Source: Burkholderia sp. lig30
Lineage (GTDB): Bacteria > Pseudomonadota > Gammaproteobacteria > Burkholderiales > Burkholderiaceae
NCBI RefSeq assembly: GCF_000687455.2
Contig: NZ_JGVW01000048.1
Span: 18,378 to 82,377 of the forward strand
DNA: 64,000 nt
Direction of reading: 5' to 3'
The notes under the pieces were generated by a model, which was not told the DNA's origin, made no database searches, and was given only the letters and a program-made list of their open reading frames with translations. How positions within the stretch are numbered: the first letter of the stretch is position 1; each line of letters starts with the position of its first letter. Positions 1-8,162 of this stretch are shown one piece after another. Both the position numbers and the translations under genes were made by a program.

Positions 1-1
1 G

Positions 2-523
2 CTCGCGCGCCACCCGGCGCGGGTCGCGCTGCCGCCGGACCTGCCGCTGCTGCAGATGGACGCGGTGCTGATGGAGCACCTGTTCGCCAACCTGTTCGAG
101 AACGCCGCGAAATACACGCCGCCGGACACGTCGATCGAGATCGGCGCGGAGCGCGTCACCGAGGACGGACTGCCGTTCGTGCGCGTGCACGTCGACGACC
201 ACGGCCCCGGCTTGCCGGCCGGCATGGAAACGCGCATCTTCGACAAGTTCACGCGCGGCGAGAAGGAATCCGCGACGCCCGGCATTGGGCTGGGCCTCGC
301 GATCTGCCGCGCGATCGTCGAAGCGCACGGCGGTAGAATCGGCGCGTCGAACCGCACCGGCCCCGACGGCCGCGTGACGGGCGCGCGCTTCTGGTTCACG
401 CTGCCGGTCGAGACGCCGCCGCCCGCGCCGGGCGTGGCCGACAACGAAGCCGAGGCGCTGGCTGCGCTGCCGCCGGGCGCGCCCGTGCCGTCACCCTCCG
501 ACCCATCGCAAGCCCATGAGTGA
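2..523 (+). CDS. kdpD: KdpD sensor histidine kinase, C-terminal part (5' end lies outside the window)
   Basis: The window opens inside the histidine-kinase ATPase domain of KdpD, the membrane sensor that phosphorylates KdpE when K+ is limiting. The reading frame is open from base 2. The N box (NLFENAAKYTPP), the G1 box (DDHGPGLP) and the G2 box (GIGLGLAI) are all visible, so this is the catalytic C-terminus. A Pro/Ala-rich tail of about 30 residues follows the domain. The stop overlaps the start of kdpE by 8 bases, which fits translational coupling. The USP, membrane and His-phosphoacceptor regions, and presumably kdpFABC, lie to the left of the window. The identity rests on the kinase motifs plus the adjacent KdpE. 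Confidence 0.9.
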   Translation, partial: LARHPARVALPPDLPLLQMDAVLMEHLFANLFENAAKYTPPDTSIEIGAERVTEDGLPFVRVHVDDHGPGLPAGMETRIFDKFTRGEKESATPGIGLGLAICRAIVEAHGGRIGASNRTGPDGRVTGARFWFTLPVETPPPAPGVADNEAEALAALPPGAPVPSPSDPSQAHE

Positions 524-1217
524 TCCGAGCCTGACCGTCGTCCTGATCGAAGACGAAAAACAGATCCGCCGTTTCGTGCGCGCCGCGCTCGAGGAGGAAG
601 AGGGCCTCGACGTGTACGAGGCCGAGACCGGCAAGCAGGGGCTCGTCGAGGCCGCGACGCGCAAGCCCGATCTCGTGATCGTCGATCTCGGCCTGCCCGA
701 CACCGACGGCCTCGACGTGATCCGCGAGCTGCGCGGCTGGTCCGAGGTGCCCGTGATCGTGCTGTCCGCGCGCACTCAGGAGGACGAGAAGGTGGCGGCG
801 CTCGACGCGGGCGCCGACGATTACCTGACCAAGCCGTTCGGCGTGTCGGAGTTGCGCGCGCGGATTCGCGCGCAGTTGCGGCGGCGCAACCAGGGCGGCG
901 CGAACGAAACGCCGAAGGTGACGTTCGGCACCGTGACGGTCGACCTCGCGCTGCGCCAGGTGTGGCGCGACGGCGAGATCGTGCACCTGACGCCGCTCGA
1001 ATACCGGTTGCTCGCGACGCTGGTGCGCCATGCGGGCCGCGTGCTGACGCACCGCCAGCTGCTGCGCGACGTGTGGGGGCCGTCGCACATCGAGAGCCAC
1101 CATTACCTGCGGATCTACATGGCGCACCTGCGCCAGAAGCTCGAGCGCGATCCGGCGCAGCCCGAATTCATCATCACCGAAACGGGCGTCGGCTATCGGC
1201 TCGTCGGCGCCGCGTGA
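516..1217 (+). CDS. kdpE: KdpE, OmpR-type response regulator of the Kdp K+ uptake system
   Basis: Complete 233-residue OmpR/PhoB-type regulator. The N-terminal receiver has the acidic pocket (E12, D13), phosphoacceptor D57 in VIVDLGLPDTDG and K106 in YLTKPFG. A winged-helix DNA-binding domain with LTPLEYRLLATL, RQLLRDVWG and GVGYRL occupies about residues 130-230. Phosphorylated KdpE activates the kdpFABC potassium ATPase operon in other bacteria. The length and the overlapping upstream kinase gene are those of kdpDE. The start at 516 lies inside the end of kdpD, as is usual for this pair. Confidence 0.93.
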   Translation: MSDPSLTVVLIEDEKQIRRFVRAALEEEEGLDVYEAETGKQGLVEAATRKPDLVIVDLGLPDTDGLDVIRELRGWSEVPVIVLSARTQEDEKVAALDAGADDYLTKPFGVSELRARIRAQLRRRNQGGANETPKVTFGTVTVDLALRQVWRDGEIVHLTPLEYRLLATLVRHAGRVLTHRQLLRDVWGPSHIESHHYLRIYMAHLRQKLERDPAQPEFIITETGVGYRLVGAA

Positions 1218-1302
1218 GCGCCGGACCTGCGGTTTGTACGCGATACACGCCGCGCGGTTTCCCCGCTATGCTGGCCGTTCGTCCCCGGAAAAGGAGCGCG
1301 TG

Positions 1303-1584
1303 ATGCTTGCCCGTCTGACGACCTGTTGTGCGCTGGCGCTCGCTGCGTCCGGCGTGTGCGCCCAGCCGCTGCCGCCCGGCCAGCCGCAGACGGCGCAGCT
1401 CGCATTGCCGAATCCCGCCGCCGTGAACTGCGAGAAGCTCGGGGGCCATCACGTGATCCGCAAGACGCCGGGCGGCGACGTCGGCATGTGCGTGTTCAAG
1501 GACGGCCGCGCGTGCGACGCGTGGGCGCTGTACCGCGACGACCGCTGCGTCGGCGCGGGCGCGCCCCGGCGCGTGTCCCAGTAG
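1303..1584 (+). CDS. Small exported DUF333-like protein
   Basis: A 93-residue protein with a short signal peptide (about residues 1-22, ending VCAQP). Its C-terminal half has the small DUF333 (COG3042, 'putative hemolysin') pattern: NPAAVNCEKLGG, then GMCVFKDGRACDAWAL. Four cysteines could form disulfides. The start at 1303 is preceded by a good Shine-Dalgarno (AAGGAG, 1291-1296), which makes the longer in-frame start at 1234 unlikely. It stands alone between kdpE and the riboswitch-controlled exporter. The molecular function of DUF333 is unknown; the 'hemolysin' label in databases is not supported by anything seen here. Confidence 0.7.
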   Translation: MLARLTTCCALALAASGVCAQPLPPGQPQTAQLALPNPAAVNCEKLGGHHVIRKTPGGDVGMCVFKDGRACDAWALYRDDRCVGAGAPRRVSQ

Positions 1585-1691
1585 CCGCGTCGCATCGTCG
1601 TCGTCGCGCGCGGCGGATACGCGGCGCAGTGCTGGTCAGTGTCGGAGCAATCCGCGAGCGGGTGTAAGCCATTTGTTATACTCGGCGCCGC

Positions 1692-1734
1692 CCGGGGACG
1701 GCCCCGGATCATTCGAGTCAACGGGGACGGCCCC
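1692..1734 (+). promoter_or_regulatory. Guanidine-II (mini-ykkC) riboswitch upstream of sugE/gdx
   Basis: Two hairpins with identical ACGG loops lie in tandem. Hairpin 1 is CCGGGG-ACGG-CCCCGG (1692-1707, 6 bp perfect). Hairpin 2 is GGGG-ACGG-CCCC (1723-1734, 4 bp). A 15-base spacer (1708-1722) separates them. Twin stems capped by ACGR tetraloops are the signature of the guanidine-II class, which binds one guanidinium per loop. The element ends 11 bases before the GGAG ribosome site of a SugE/Gdx-type exporter, the expected target gene. Control is therefore probably translational: with guanidinium bound, the ribosome site is released. Confidence 0.9.
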
Positions 1735-1758
1735 ATCTGATCCATGGAGTCTCTCGGC

Positions 1759-2079
1759 ATGGCCTGGGTATGGTTGTTGATTGCCGGTTTGCTCGAAGTC
1801 GCGTGGGCGGCCGGGCTGAAGTCGTCGGACGGGTTCACGCGGCTCGGCCCGTCCGTGTTCACGATCGTGACCGCGCTCGGCAGCTTCGGGCTGCTCGCGA
1901 TCGCGATGCGCCAGCTGCCGCTCGGCACCGCCTATGCGGTGTGGACCGGCATCGGCGCGGTCGGCGCGTTCATTTTCGGCATCGTGATGATGGGCGAGGC
2001 GCTCACGGTCGCGCGCGTCGCCAGCGCGTCGCTGATCGTCGCCGGCCTGGTCGGGCTCAAGCTGTCGTCGGCCGCCTGA
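1759..2079 (+). CDS. sugE: Guanidinium exporter of the small multidrug resistance family (SugE/Gdx)
   Basis: A 106-residue, four-helix SMR protein of the Gdx type. It has the membrane-embedded E13 ([10 protein letters not shown]), the conserved [16 protein letters not shown] segment in helix 3 and a closing GLKLSS. Length and motifs match E. coli SugE (105 residues). Gdx proteins exchange guanidinium for protons. I chose ATG 1759 because GGAG (1746-1749) lies 9 bases upstream; the in-frame ATG at 1744 has no ribosome site and would put that GGAG inside the gene. The guanidine-II riboswitch just upstream gives independent support for a guanidinium substrate rather than drugs. Confidence 0.92.
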   Translation: MAWVWLLIAGLLEVAWAAGLKSSDGFTRLGPSVFTIVTALGSFGLLAIAMRQLPLGTAYAVWTGIGAVGAFIFGIVMMGEALTVARVASASLIVAGLVGLKLSSAA

Positions 2080-2118
2080 GCGGCCGGGCTTTTGTGCCGG
2101 ACGGCACCCGCGCCCGTC

Positions 2119-2124
2119 TATAAT
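2119..2124 (+). promoter_or_regulatory. Perfect -10 box upstream of the DUF4126 gene
   Basis: TATAAT in an otherwise GC-rich gap, 135 bases before the start at 2259. I see no convincing -35 at 16-18 bases; the best TTG-like hexamer (TTGTGC, 2092-2097) is 21 bases away. It would give a long leader of about 125 bases. Confidence 0.35.
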
Positions 2125-2258
2125 GGAACGCATTCGAGCCTGAATGCCGCATGGCGCCGCGCGCCGTGCGGCGAACAACAGCGTGAGCCGCCGGCCGTTC
2201 CACGCCGCGGCCGACGATATTTTTCGGCGAAGCGCACGCAACGTGCAAGGAGACGGCC

Positions 2259-2873
2259 ATGGTCGAAGCCATTTCGCTCGGCGCGGGGCTGGCGTGGGCA
2301 AGCGGCCTGCGCCTGTACCTGACCGTACTCATCGCAGGCGTGCTGGCGCGGGCCGGCTGGCTTCATCTGCCCGATACGCTCGCCATCCTCACGTCGCCGT
2401 GGGTGATCGGCGCCGCGGCCGTGCTGGCTGTCGCCGAATTCCTCGCCGACAAGATCCCCGCGTTCGATTCCCTCTGGGACGCCGTGCACACGTTCATCCG
2501 CATTCCCGCGGGCGCGGTGCTCGCGGCCGGCTCGCTCGGCCATGCCGATCCGGCCGTGCTTGCCGTGGCCGGGCTCGCGGGCGGCACGCTCGCCGGCGCC
2601 GCACACGTGACGAAGGCCGGCACCCGCGCGCTCATCAACCTGTCTCCCGAGCCGATCTCCAACTGGATCGCGTCGTCAACCGAAGACGGGCTCGTGTTCG
2701 GCGGACTCGCGCTCGCGTTTTTCGTGCCGCTGCTGTTCCTCGTGCTGCTGACCGCCTTCATCGCGTGCTCCGCGTGGGCGCTGCCGCGGCTCTGGCGCGG
2801 CGTGTCGGGCGGTTTCCGGGGCATGGCGAACCACATGGGGTCGCGCTTCAACTCGATCGGGAAGCACGATTGA
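2259..2873 (+). CDS. DUF4126 family membrane protein
   Basis: A 204-residue protein with several hydrophobic segments (about residues 18-40, 48-64, 80-112 and 145-175). Start and segment order fit DUF4126, an uncharacterised membrane family. AAGGAG lies directly upstream (2246-2251). The gene ends at 2873, overlapping by 4 bases a possible TTG start of the next gene, so the two are probably co-translated. No catalytic motif is visible. The helix-rich N-terminus with small residues suggests an integral membrane protein, but neither transport nor enzyme activity can be argued from sequence. Confidence 0.75.
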   Translation: MVEAISLGAGLAWASGLRLYLTVLIAGVLARAGWLHLPDTLAILTSPWVIGAAAVLAVAEFLADKIPAFDSLWDAVHTFIRIPAGAVLAAGSLGHADPAVLAVAGLAGGTLAGAAHVTKAGTRALINLSPEPISNWIASSTEDGLVFGGLALAFFVPLLFLVLLTAFIACSAWALPRLWRGVSGGFRGMANHMGSRFNSIGKHD

Positions 2874-5470
2874 CCGGGCCGCGCGGCGCGGGCGGCCCGT
2901 CGCACGCCGGCCGGTTCGGCTGGCGCGACCTGTTCGCGCAGGCCGCGCGAATGACCGGGCGCGACTGGCGCGCGGGCGAGCTGACGCTGCTCGTGCTCGC
3001 GTTGGTGCTGGCCGTCGCGGCGCTCACGAGCGTCGGCTTTCTCGCCGACCGGCTGCGCCAGGGGCTCGAGCGCGACGCCCGCCAGATGCTCGGCGCCGAC
3101 TTCGTGGTGCGCGCGGATCATCCCGTCGATCCTTCGTTCGTTGAAAAGGCGCGCGCCCTCGGGCTACGTACCGCGACCACGGCAATCTTTCCCAGCATGA
3201 TCGGCGCGACCGCCGAAGCGGCGCCGGGCGGCACCCCGCCGGGCGGCGATCCGCCGTCGCGGCTCGCGGCCGTGAAGGCCGTGTCGCCGGGCTATCCGCT
3301 GCGCGGCGCGGTCGAGATCCGGCCGGCGCCGGGTGGCGCGGTGCGGAAGGCCGCGGCGGCACCCGCGCCCGGCACCGTCTGGGCCGACCCCGCGCTGCTC
3401 GATGCGCTGCACCTGCGGATCGGTGACACCGTGCGCGTCGGGCAGCGCACCTTCACGGTCGCCGCGGCGATCGTCCGCGAGATGGATCGCGGCTTCTCGT
3501 TCGTCAATTTCTCGCCGCGGCTGATGATGCGCGCCGACGAGCTGGCGTCGACCGGGCTCGCCGGCTACGGCAGCCGCGTCACCTACCGGCTGCTGGTCGC
3601 GGGCGACGATCAGGCGGTCGAGCGGTTCGCCGCATATGCGCATGCGCGCGTCGACGGCGGCAGGCTGCGCGGCGTCGGCCTCGAATCGCTGCAGGAAGGC
3701 CAGCCGCAGGTGAGGCAGACGCTCGACCGCGCGCGCCACTTCCTGACGCTCGTCGCGCTGCTGACCGCGCTCCTGGCCGCGGTCGCGATCGCGATGGCGG
3801 CGCAGCGCTACATGCGCCGCCATCTGGACGGCTGCGCGACGATGCGCTGTCTCGGCGTGAGCCGCCGCACGCTCGGCGCGCTGTTCGCGCTCGAGTTCCT
3901 CGGCGTCGGCATCGCGGGCGGCGCAGCGGGCGCGCTGCTCGGCTACGGCGGCCACTGGGTGCTGCTCGCGGCGCTCGGCGGCCTGGTCGACGTCGTGCTG
4001 CCGCCGCCGACCGTCTGGCCGGCGGCAGTCGGCGTCGCCGCGGCGCTCGTGCTGCTGCTCGGTTTCGCGTTGCCGCCGCTCGCGGCGCTCACGCGCGTGC
4101 CGCCGGTGCGCGTGCTGCGGCGGGAGTGGGGCGGCGCGGCGCGCATCGCCTGGGCCGCCTACGCGGTCGGCGTCGTGCTGTTCGCCGCGCTGCTGGTCGC
4201 GGCGGCGGGCAACCTGAAGCTCGGCCTGATCGTCGCGGGCGGGTTCGCGGGCGGGCTCGTCGTGTTCACGCTGGTCGCGCGGCTCGCGCTGTTCGCCGCC
4301 GCGCGCGCGGTGCGGGACGGGCGGGTCGCGGCGGGCCTCGGCTGGCGCTATGCGCTCGCGTCGCTGCATCGGCGCGGCGCCGCGAGCGCGCTGCAGATCA
4401 CCGCGCTCGCGCTCGGTCTCATGTGCCTGCTGCTGATCTCGATCACGCGCAACGACCTGGTCGCCGGGTGGCGGCAGTCGACGCCGCCCGACGCGCCGAA
4501 CCAGTTCCTGATCGACATCCAGCCGGATCAGCGTGCCGACGTGGCCGCCTATCTCGCCGCGCGCGGCATGCGCGACGCGGCGCTCGCGCCGATGGTGCGC
4601 GGCCGGCTCGTCGCGATCAACGGCCGGCCGGTGAATCCCGACGCCTATCCGAACGACGACGCGCGGCGGCTCGTCGACCGCGAGTTCAACCTGTCCTATA
4701 CGGCCGAGCTGCCGTCCGACAACCGGATCGTCGCGGGCGACTGGTTCGGCGCGTCGTCCACGCCGCAGATCTCGATCGAAGCCGGCCTCGCGCAGACGCT
4801 GGACGTGAAGCCCGGCGACGTCCTGCGCTTCGACGTGACGGGGCTGCCCGTCGAGGCGCCGGTGACGAGCGTGCGCAAGCTGGACTGGGGCACGTTCCGG
4901 GTCAACTTCTTCGTGCTGATGCCGCCCGCCGCGCTGAAGGATTTTCCGGCGATCTACCTGACGAGCTTCCATCTGCCCACCGAGCGCCAGTCGCTGCTCG
5001 ATCCGCTGATCGCGCGCTATCCGAACCTGACGGCGATCGACGTGACGCCGATCCTCGCGCAACTGCAACGCGTGCTGCTGCAGGTGATCGGCGCGGTGCA
5101 GTTCCTGTTTGCGTTTACGTTGGCGGCCGGCGTGCTGGTGCTCTACACGGCGCTTGCCGGCTCGCGCGACGAGCGCGTCAGGGAGACGGCGCTGCTGCGC
5201 GCGCTGGGCGCGTCGCGCGCGCAGGTCAACGCGGTGCAGCGCGCCGAGTTCATCGTCGTCGGCGTGCTGGCCGGCGCGATGGCGGCGGCGGGCGCGCTCG
5301 CGGTCGGCTGGGTGCTCGCGTCGCGCGTGTTCGACTTCCGGCTGGCGGTCGATCCGTGGCTCGTTCCGGCCGGCATCGCGGCGGGTGTCGCATGTGCCAG
5401 TGCGGCCGGCTGGCTGAGCCTGCATAATGTGCTGAGGCGCCCCGCGCTGCAGTCGCTGCGCGACGTGTGA
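2870..5470 (+). CDS. FtsX-like ABC transporter permease (YbbP/COG3127 type)
   Basis: Large permease of about 866 residues with a first helix near residues 40-58 (LTLLVLALVLAVAAL), a long periplasmic region, then helices around 285-310, 345-370, 385-410, 425-490 and three near the C-terminus. This is the double-FtsX layout of COG3127, predicted to act with a YbbA-type ATPase in lipid or lipoprotein export. The C-terminus carries the FtsX signature RETALLRALGASRAQV. The start is uncertain: TTG 2870 overlaps the previous stop (TTGA), while ATG 2951 gives 839 residues. An upstream extension of the frame only runs through the DUF4126 gene. No ATPase partner gene is in the window. Confidence 0.82.
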   Translation: MTGPRGAGGPSHAGRFGWRDLFAQAARMTGRDWRAGELTLLVLALVLAVAALTSVGFLADRLRQGLERDARQMLGADFVVRADHPVDPSFVEKARALGLRTATTAIFPSMIGATAEAAPGGTPPGGDPPSRLAAVKAVSPGYPLRGAVEIRPAPGGAVRKAAAAPAPGTVWADPALLDALHLRIGDTVRVGQRTFTVAAAIVREMDRGFSFVNFSPRLMMRADELASTGLAGYGSRVTYRLLVAGDDQAVERFAAYAHARVDGGRLRGVGLESLQEGQPQVRQTLDRARHFLTLVALLTALLAAVAIAMAAQRYMRRHLDGCATMRCLGVSRRTLGALFALEFLGVGIAGGAAGALLGYGGHWVLLAALGGLVDVVLPPPTVWPAAVGVAAALVLLLGFALPPLAALTRVPPVRVLRREWGGAARIAWAAYAVGVVLFAALLVAAAGNLKLGLIVAGGFAGGLVVFTLVARLALFAAARAVRDGRVAAGLGWRYALASLHRRGAASALQITALALGLMCLLLISITRNDLVAGWRQSTPPDAPNQFLIDIQPDQRADVAAYLAARGMRDAALAPMVRGRLVAINGRPVNPDAYPNDDARRLVDREFNLSYTAELPSDNRIVAGDWFGASSTPQISIEAGLAQTLDVKPGDVLRFDVTGLPVEAPVTSVRKLDWGTFRVNFFVLMPPAALKDFPAIYLTSFHLPTERQSLLDPLIARYPNLTAIDVTPILAQLQRVLLQVIGAVQFLFAFTLAAGVLVLYTALAGSRDERVRETALLRALGASRAQVNAVQRAEFIVVGVLAGAMAAAGALAVGWVLASRVFDFRLAVDPWLVPAGIAAGVACASAAGWLSLHNVLRRPALQSLRDV

Positions 5471-5516
5471 GCGCGGCGTCCGATCCTTGAATACCCTTGA
5501 ACCCAGGCAATTTCGT

Positions 5517-5927
5517 ATGACCGATGTGAATGACGATGCGCCGTCGCAGCCGACGGCGTTCGAGCTCGTAGGCGGCGAGGCGCGCGTGCGCGAGATGGTG
5601 GACCGCTTTTACGACCTGATGGATCTGGAGCCCGAGTTCGCGGAGACGCGCGCGTTGCACCCGACGTCGCTCGACGGCTCCCGCGACAAGCTGTTCTGGT
5701 TTCTGTGCGGCTGGCTCGGCGGGCCGGACCACTACATCAGCCGCTTCGGGCATCCGCGCCTGCGCGCGCGGCACATGCCGTATCCGATCGCGTCGGCCGG
5801 GCGCGACCAGTGGCTGCGCTGCATGGCGTGGGCGATGGAGGATATCGGCGTGCCCGAGCCGCTGCGCGAGCGGTTGATGCACTCGTTCTTCGATACGGCC
5901 GACTGGATGCGCAACCACCCTGGTTGA
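5517..5927 (+). CDS. Group II truncated haemoglobin (TrHbO type)
   Basis: A 136-residue 2-over-2 globin. It has the B10 tyrosine Y32 in RFYDLMD, a proximal histidine H86 in RARHMPYPI and the group II G8 tryptophan W99 in RDQWL. The pattern FGHPRLRxRH is typical of TrHb2. Such proteins bind O2 or NO in the cytoplasm and are linked to oxidative or nitrosative stress. I start it at ATG 5517, which gives the usual length; the in-frame ATG 5487 would add ten residues with no better ribosome site. No redox partner gene is adjacent. Confidence 0.88.
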   Translation: MTDVNDDAPSQPTAFELVGGEARVREMVDRFYDLMDLEPEFAETRALHPTSLDGSRDKLFWFLCGWLGGPDHYISRFGHPRLRARHMPYPIASAGRDQWLRCMAWAMEDIGVPEPLRERLMHSFFDTADWMRNHPG

Positions 5928-6035
5928 GCCGCCGGTGCGCCGCTGCCCGGATGCGGCCGAGCCGCGTCCGGGCGCACGGACGGCGCCGGGCGATACCGGC
6001 CGGCCCTTCATTCATCGTCGACGAGACATGCGCCA

Positions 6036-6112
6036 TGACCACAGTGCGTTATTTCGTGAAGATGCGAATCCGGCCCGCTGCGAGGCGGGCGTCGGTGCGG
6101 GCGTTCGCATGA
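6036..6112 (+). CDS. Possible 25-codon upstream ORF
   Basis: ATG 6036 opens a short arginine-rich frame whose TGA (6110-6112) overlaps the ATG chosen for the DUF924 gene (ATGA). This geometry would couple translation of the two. The peptide resembles nothing I know, and GC-rich DNA produces such frames by chance, so it is listed mainly because it bears on the start of the next gene. Confidence 0.2.
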
Positions 6113-6729
6113 CGGCGCGCGGCGAGGTCGGCGCCGATCACGCGGCGCTCGCGCCCGAGGCCCGCGAGGTGCTGGATTTCTGGTTCGGCGCGCCCGGCTC
6201 GGACGCATTCGGCAAGTCGCGACCGATGTGGTTCAACGGCGGCGCGGTGCTCGACGCGCAGTTGCGCGAGCGGTTCGGCGCGCTGTTCGACGCGGCATGC
6301 AGCGGCGCGTGCGATCACTGGGCGGTCACGCCGCTTGGCGCGCTTGCGCTGATCGTCGTGCTCGACCAGTTCTCGCGAAATATCCATCGCGGCACGCCGC
6401 GCGCGTTCGCGGCCGACGCGAAGGCGCTCGCGCATGCGCGCGAGATGGTCGAGGCCGGCTGGGACGCACGGCTGCCGAGCGGCCATCATCGGGCGTTCGC
6501 GTATCTGCCGTTCGAGCATGACGAGTCGCTCGGCAGCCAGCAGGCGTGCGTGGGCCTGTGCGCGGCGCTGAAGGACGAGCCGGGCTGCGGCAGCTATCAC
6601 CCGTTCGCGCTGCGTCACGCGGCCGTGATCGAGCGGTTCGGGCGCTTCCCGCACCGGAATGCGATTCTCCGGCGTGCATCGACCGACGAGGAAATGGCGT
6701 TTCTGAACGAGCCCGGCTCGTCGTTCTGA
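6109..6729 (+). CDS. DUF924 family protein
   Basis: A 206-residue protein of the DUF924/COG3803 family, soluble and helical. Visible family segments are VLDFWFGAP near the start, LDQFSRNIHRGTPRAFAAD in the middle, and FAYLPFEHDESLGSQ followed by FGRFPHRNAILRR near the end. The function is unknown. ATG 6109 is chosen because the family motif begins about 20 residues later; ATG 6028 and GTG 5935 are also in frame but add unconserved, Arg-rich sequence. The frame-overlapping upstream mini-ORF ends on the same ATGA. Confidence 0.78.
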   Translation: MTARGEVGADHAALAPEAREVLDFWFGAPGSDAFGKSRPMWFNGGAVLDAQLRERFGALFDAACSGACDHWAVTPLGALALIVVLDQFSRNIHRGTPRAFAADAKALAHAREMVEAGWDARLPSGHHRAFAYLPFEHDESLGSQQACVGLCAALKDEPGCGSYHPFALRHAAVIERFGRFPHRNAILRRASTDEEMAFLNEPGSSF

Positions 6730-6802
6730 GCGCGACGGCCGCTTGCGTGTTCACCCGGCGCGCGTTCGCGCTGCGCCGGCACCCGGTTGCGGGGCGTGAC
6801 CG

Positions 6803-7564
6803 TTACCGGCCGCCGCCGACGTCGAGGAGTGCGCCGGTCGTGTACGACGCGGCGTCGCTGAGCAGCCAGACGATCGCCTCCGCGATCTCGCGCGCGTCGC
6901 CCGCGCGCCCGAGCGGCGTTTGCGCGCCGAGCCGGGCGGCGCGCCCCGGCTGGCCGCCGCTTGCGTGGATGTCGGTTTCGATCAGCCCGGGCCGCACCGC
7001 GTTGACGCGCACGCCGTGCGGGCCGAGTTCCTTCGCGAGGCCGATCGTCAGCGAATCGACCGCGCCCTTCGAGCCGGCATAGTCGACGTATTCGTTCGGA
7101 GAGCCGAGCCGCGCGGCGATCGACGACACGTTGACGATCGCGCCGCCACGGCCGCCGCGATCGGTCGACAGGCGGCGTGCGGCTTCGCGCGCACACAGGT
7201 AGGCGCCGAGCACGTTGGTGTCGAACATCCGTTTCAGCCGCTCGGCGGACATCTCGGCGAGCGGCAGTGACGGCGCGACGATCCCGGCATTGTTGACGAG
7301 CGCGTCGAGCGGCCCGAGCGTCGCGGCGACGCGATCGAACATCGCGACGACGTCTGCTTCGTTCGACACGTCGCCCGCCACGACGCACGCGCGGCCGCCC
7401 GCGTGGCGCACCGCTTGCGCGGTGGCGTCGGCGGCCGCGGCGTCGCGTGCATAGTTGACGCCGACGTCCCAGCCGCGCGCCGCCGCGAGCACCGCGGTCG
7501 CGCGGCCGATGCCGCGGCTCGCGCCGGTGATGAGGACGACCTTGCGTTCGGGCGTGGCGGTCAT
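6803..7564 (-). CDS. SDR family oxidoreductase
   Basis: A 253-residue classical short-chain dehydrogenase. It has the cofactor motif TGASRGIG (13-20), NNAG (91-94), catalytic S148 in NVSSIA, and Y162 and K166 in DYAGSKGAV. The C-terminal VRPGLIETDIHASGG and TGALLDVGGGR are typical of the glucose-dehydrogenase/FabG-like subgroup. No acidic residue is clear enough to assign NAD over NADP. It lies 16 bases after the LOG gene on the same strand, so it is probably the last gene of the TetR-LOG-SDR operon. The substrate cannot be deduced. Confidence 0.87.
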   Translation of the reverse strand: MTATPERKVVLITGASRGIGRATAVLAAARGWDVGVNYARDAAAADATAQAVRHAGGRACVVAGDVSNEADVVAMFDRVAATLGPLDALVNNAGIVAPSLPLAEMSAERLKRMFDTNVLGAYLCAREAARRLSTDRGGRGGAIVNVSSIAARLGSPNEYVDYAGSKGAVDSLTIGLAKELGPHGVRVNAVRPGLIETDIHASGGQPGRAARLGAQTPLGRAGDAREIAEAIVWLLSDAASYTTGALLDVGGGR

Positions 7565-7580
7565 CGCGTCGTCGCTCGCG

Positions 7581-8162
7581 TCATTCCGCGTCGTCGAGCA
7601 CCCACTTGTCGCGCGTGGGCGGGCGGTAGCGGCGCAGCTGGTCGATCAGCGCGGCCGGTGTGGAGTCGATGCACAGCGCATCGAAGTAGGCCGGGCGCAT
7701 GAAGCCCTCGTCGACCGTGTGCCTGAGCAGCGCGATCAGCGGATCGAAGAACGCATCGATGTTGTACAGCGCGACCGGCTTGCGGTGATAGCCGAGCTGC
7801 GACCACGTGTAGACCTCGAAGAACTCTTCGAGCGTGCCGGCGCCGCCGGGCATCGCGACGAACGCGTCGGCGAGATCGGCCATCATCTTCTTGCGATGGT
7901 GCATGTCGGGCACGACGTGCAGCTCGGACAGGCCGGTGTGGCCGACTTCCTTGTCGAAGAGCAGCTCGGGAATCACGCCGACCGCGCGGCCGCCCGCTGC
8001 CATTACCTCGTCGGCGATCACGCCCATCAGGCCGACCCGGCCGCCGCCGTAGACGAGCGTGAGGCCGGCCGCGACCAGCGCGCGGCCGAACGCGCGCGCG
8101 GCGTCCGCATAGACGGGCCGAACGCCCGGCGACGAACCGCAATAGACGCACACGGCCTTCAT
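7581..8162 (-). CDS. LOG family Rossmann-fold protein (TIGR00730), putative nucleotide 5'-monophosphate phosphoribohydrolase
   Basis: A 193-residue LOG-type protein. It begins KAVCVYCGSSPG, contains the glycine loop VYGGGRVGLMG (37-47), and carries the hallmark PGGAGTLEE (105-113) with the preceding RKK. Proteins of this family split cytokinin riboside or other nucleoside monophosphates to base plus ribose 5-phosphate. The start ATG (8160-8162) overlaps the stop of the TetR gene as ATGA, so the reading frame upstream of this ATG is not coding and the two genes are coupled. Whether the real substrate is AMP-like or a cytokinin is unknown. Confidence 0.87.
   Translation of the reverse strand: MKAVCVYCGSSPGVRPVYADAARAFGRALVAAGLTLVYGGGRVGLMGVIADEVMAAGGRAVGVIPELLFDKEVGHTGLSELHVVPDMHHRKKMMADLADAFVAMPGGAGTLEEFFEVYTWSQLGYHRKPVALYNIDAFFDPLIALLRHTVDEGFMRPAYFDALCIDSTPAALIDQLRRYRPPTRDKWVLDDAE

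Noticed and set aside
396..1127. A 243-codon frame antisense to kdpE
   Set aside because: It is the shadow of the kdpD-kdpE coding region and has no independent support.
2144..2869. A 5' extension of the FtsX-like permease
   Set aside because: It overlaps the whole DUF4126 gene in another frame and reads as low-complexity Arg-rich sequence, so the true start is at 2870 or later.
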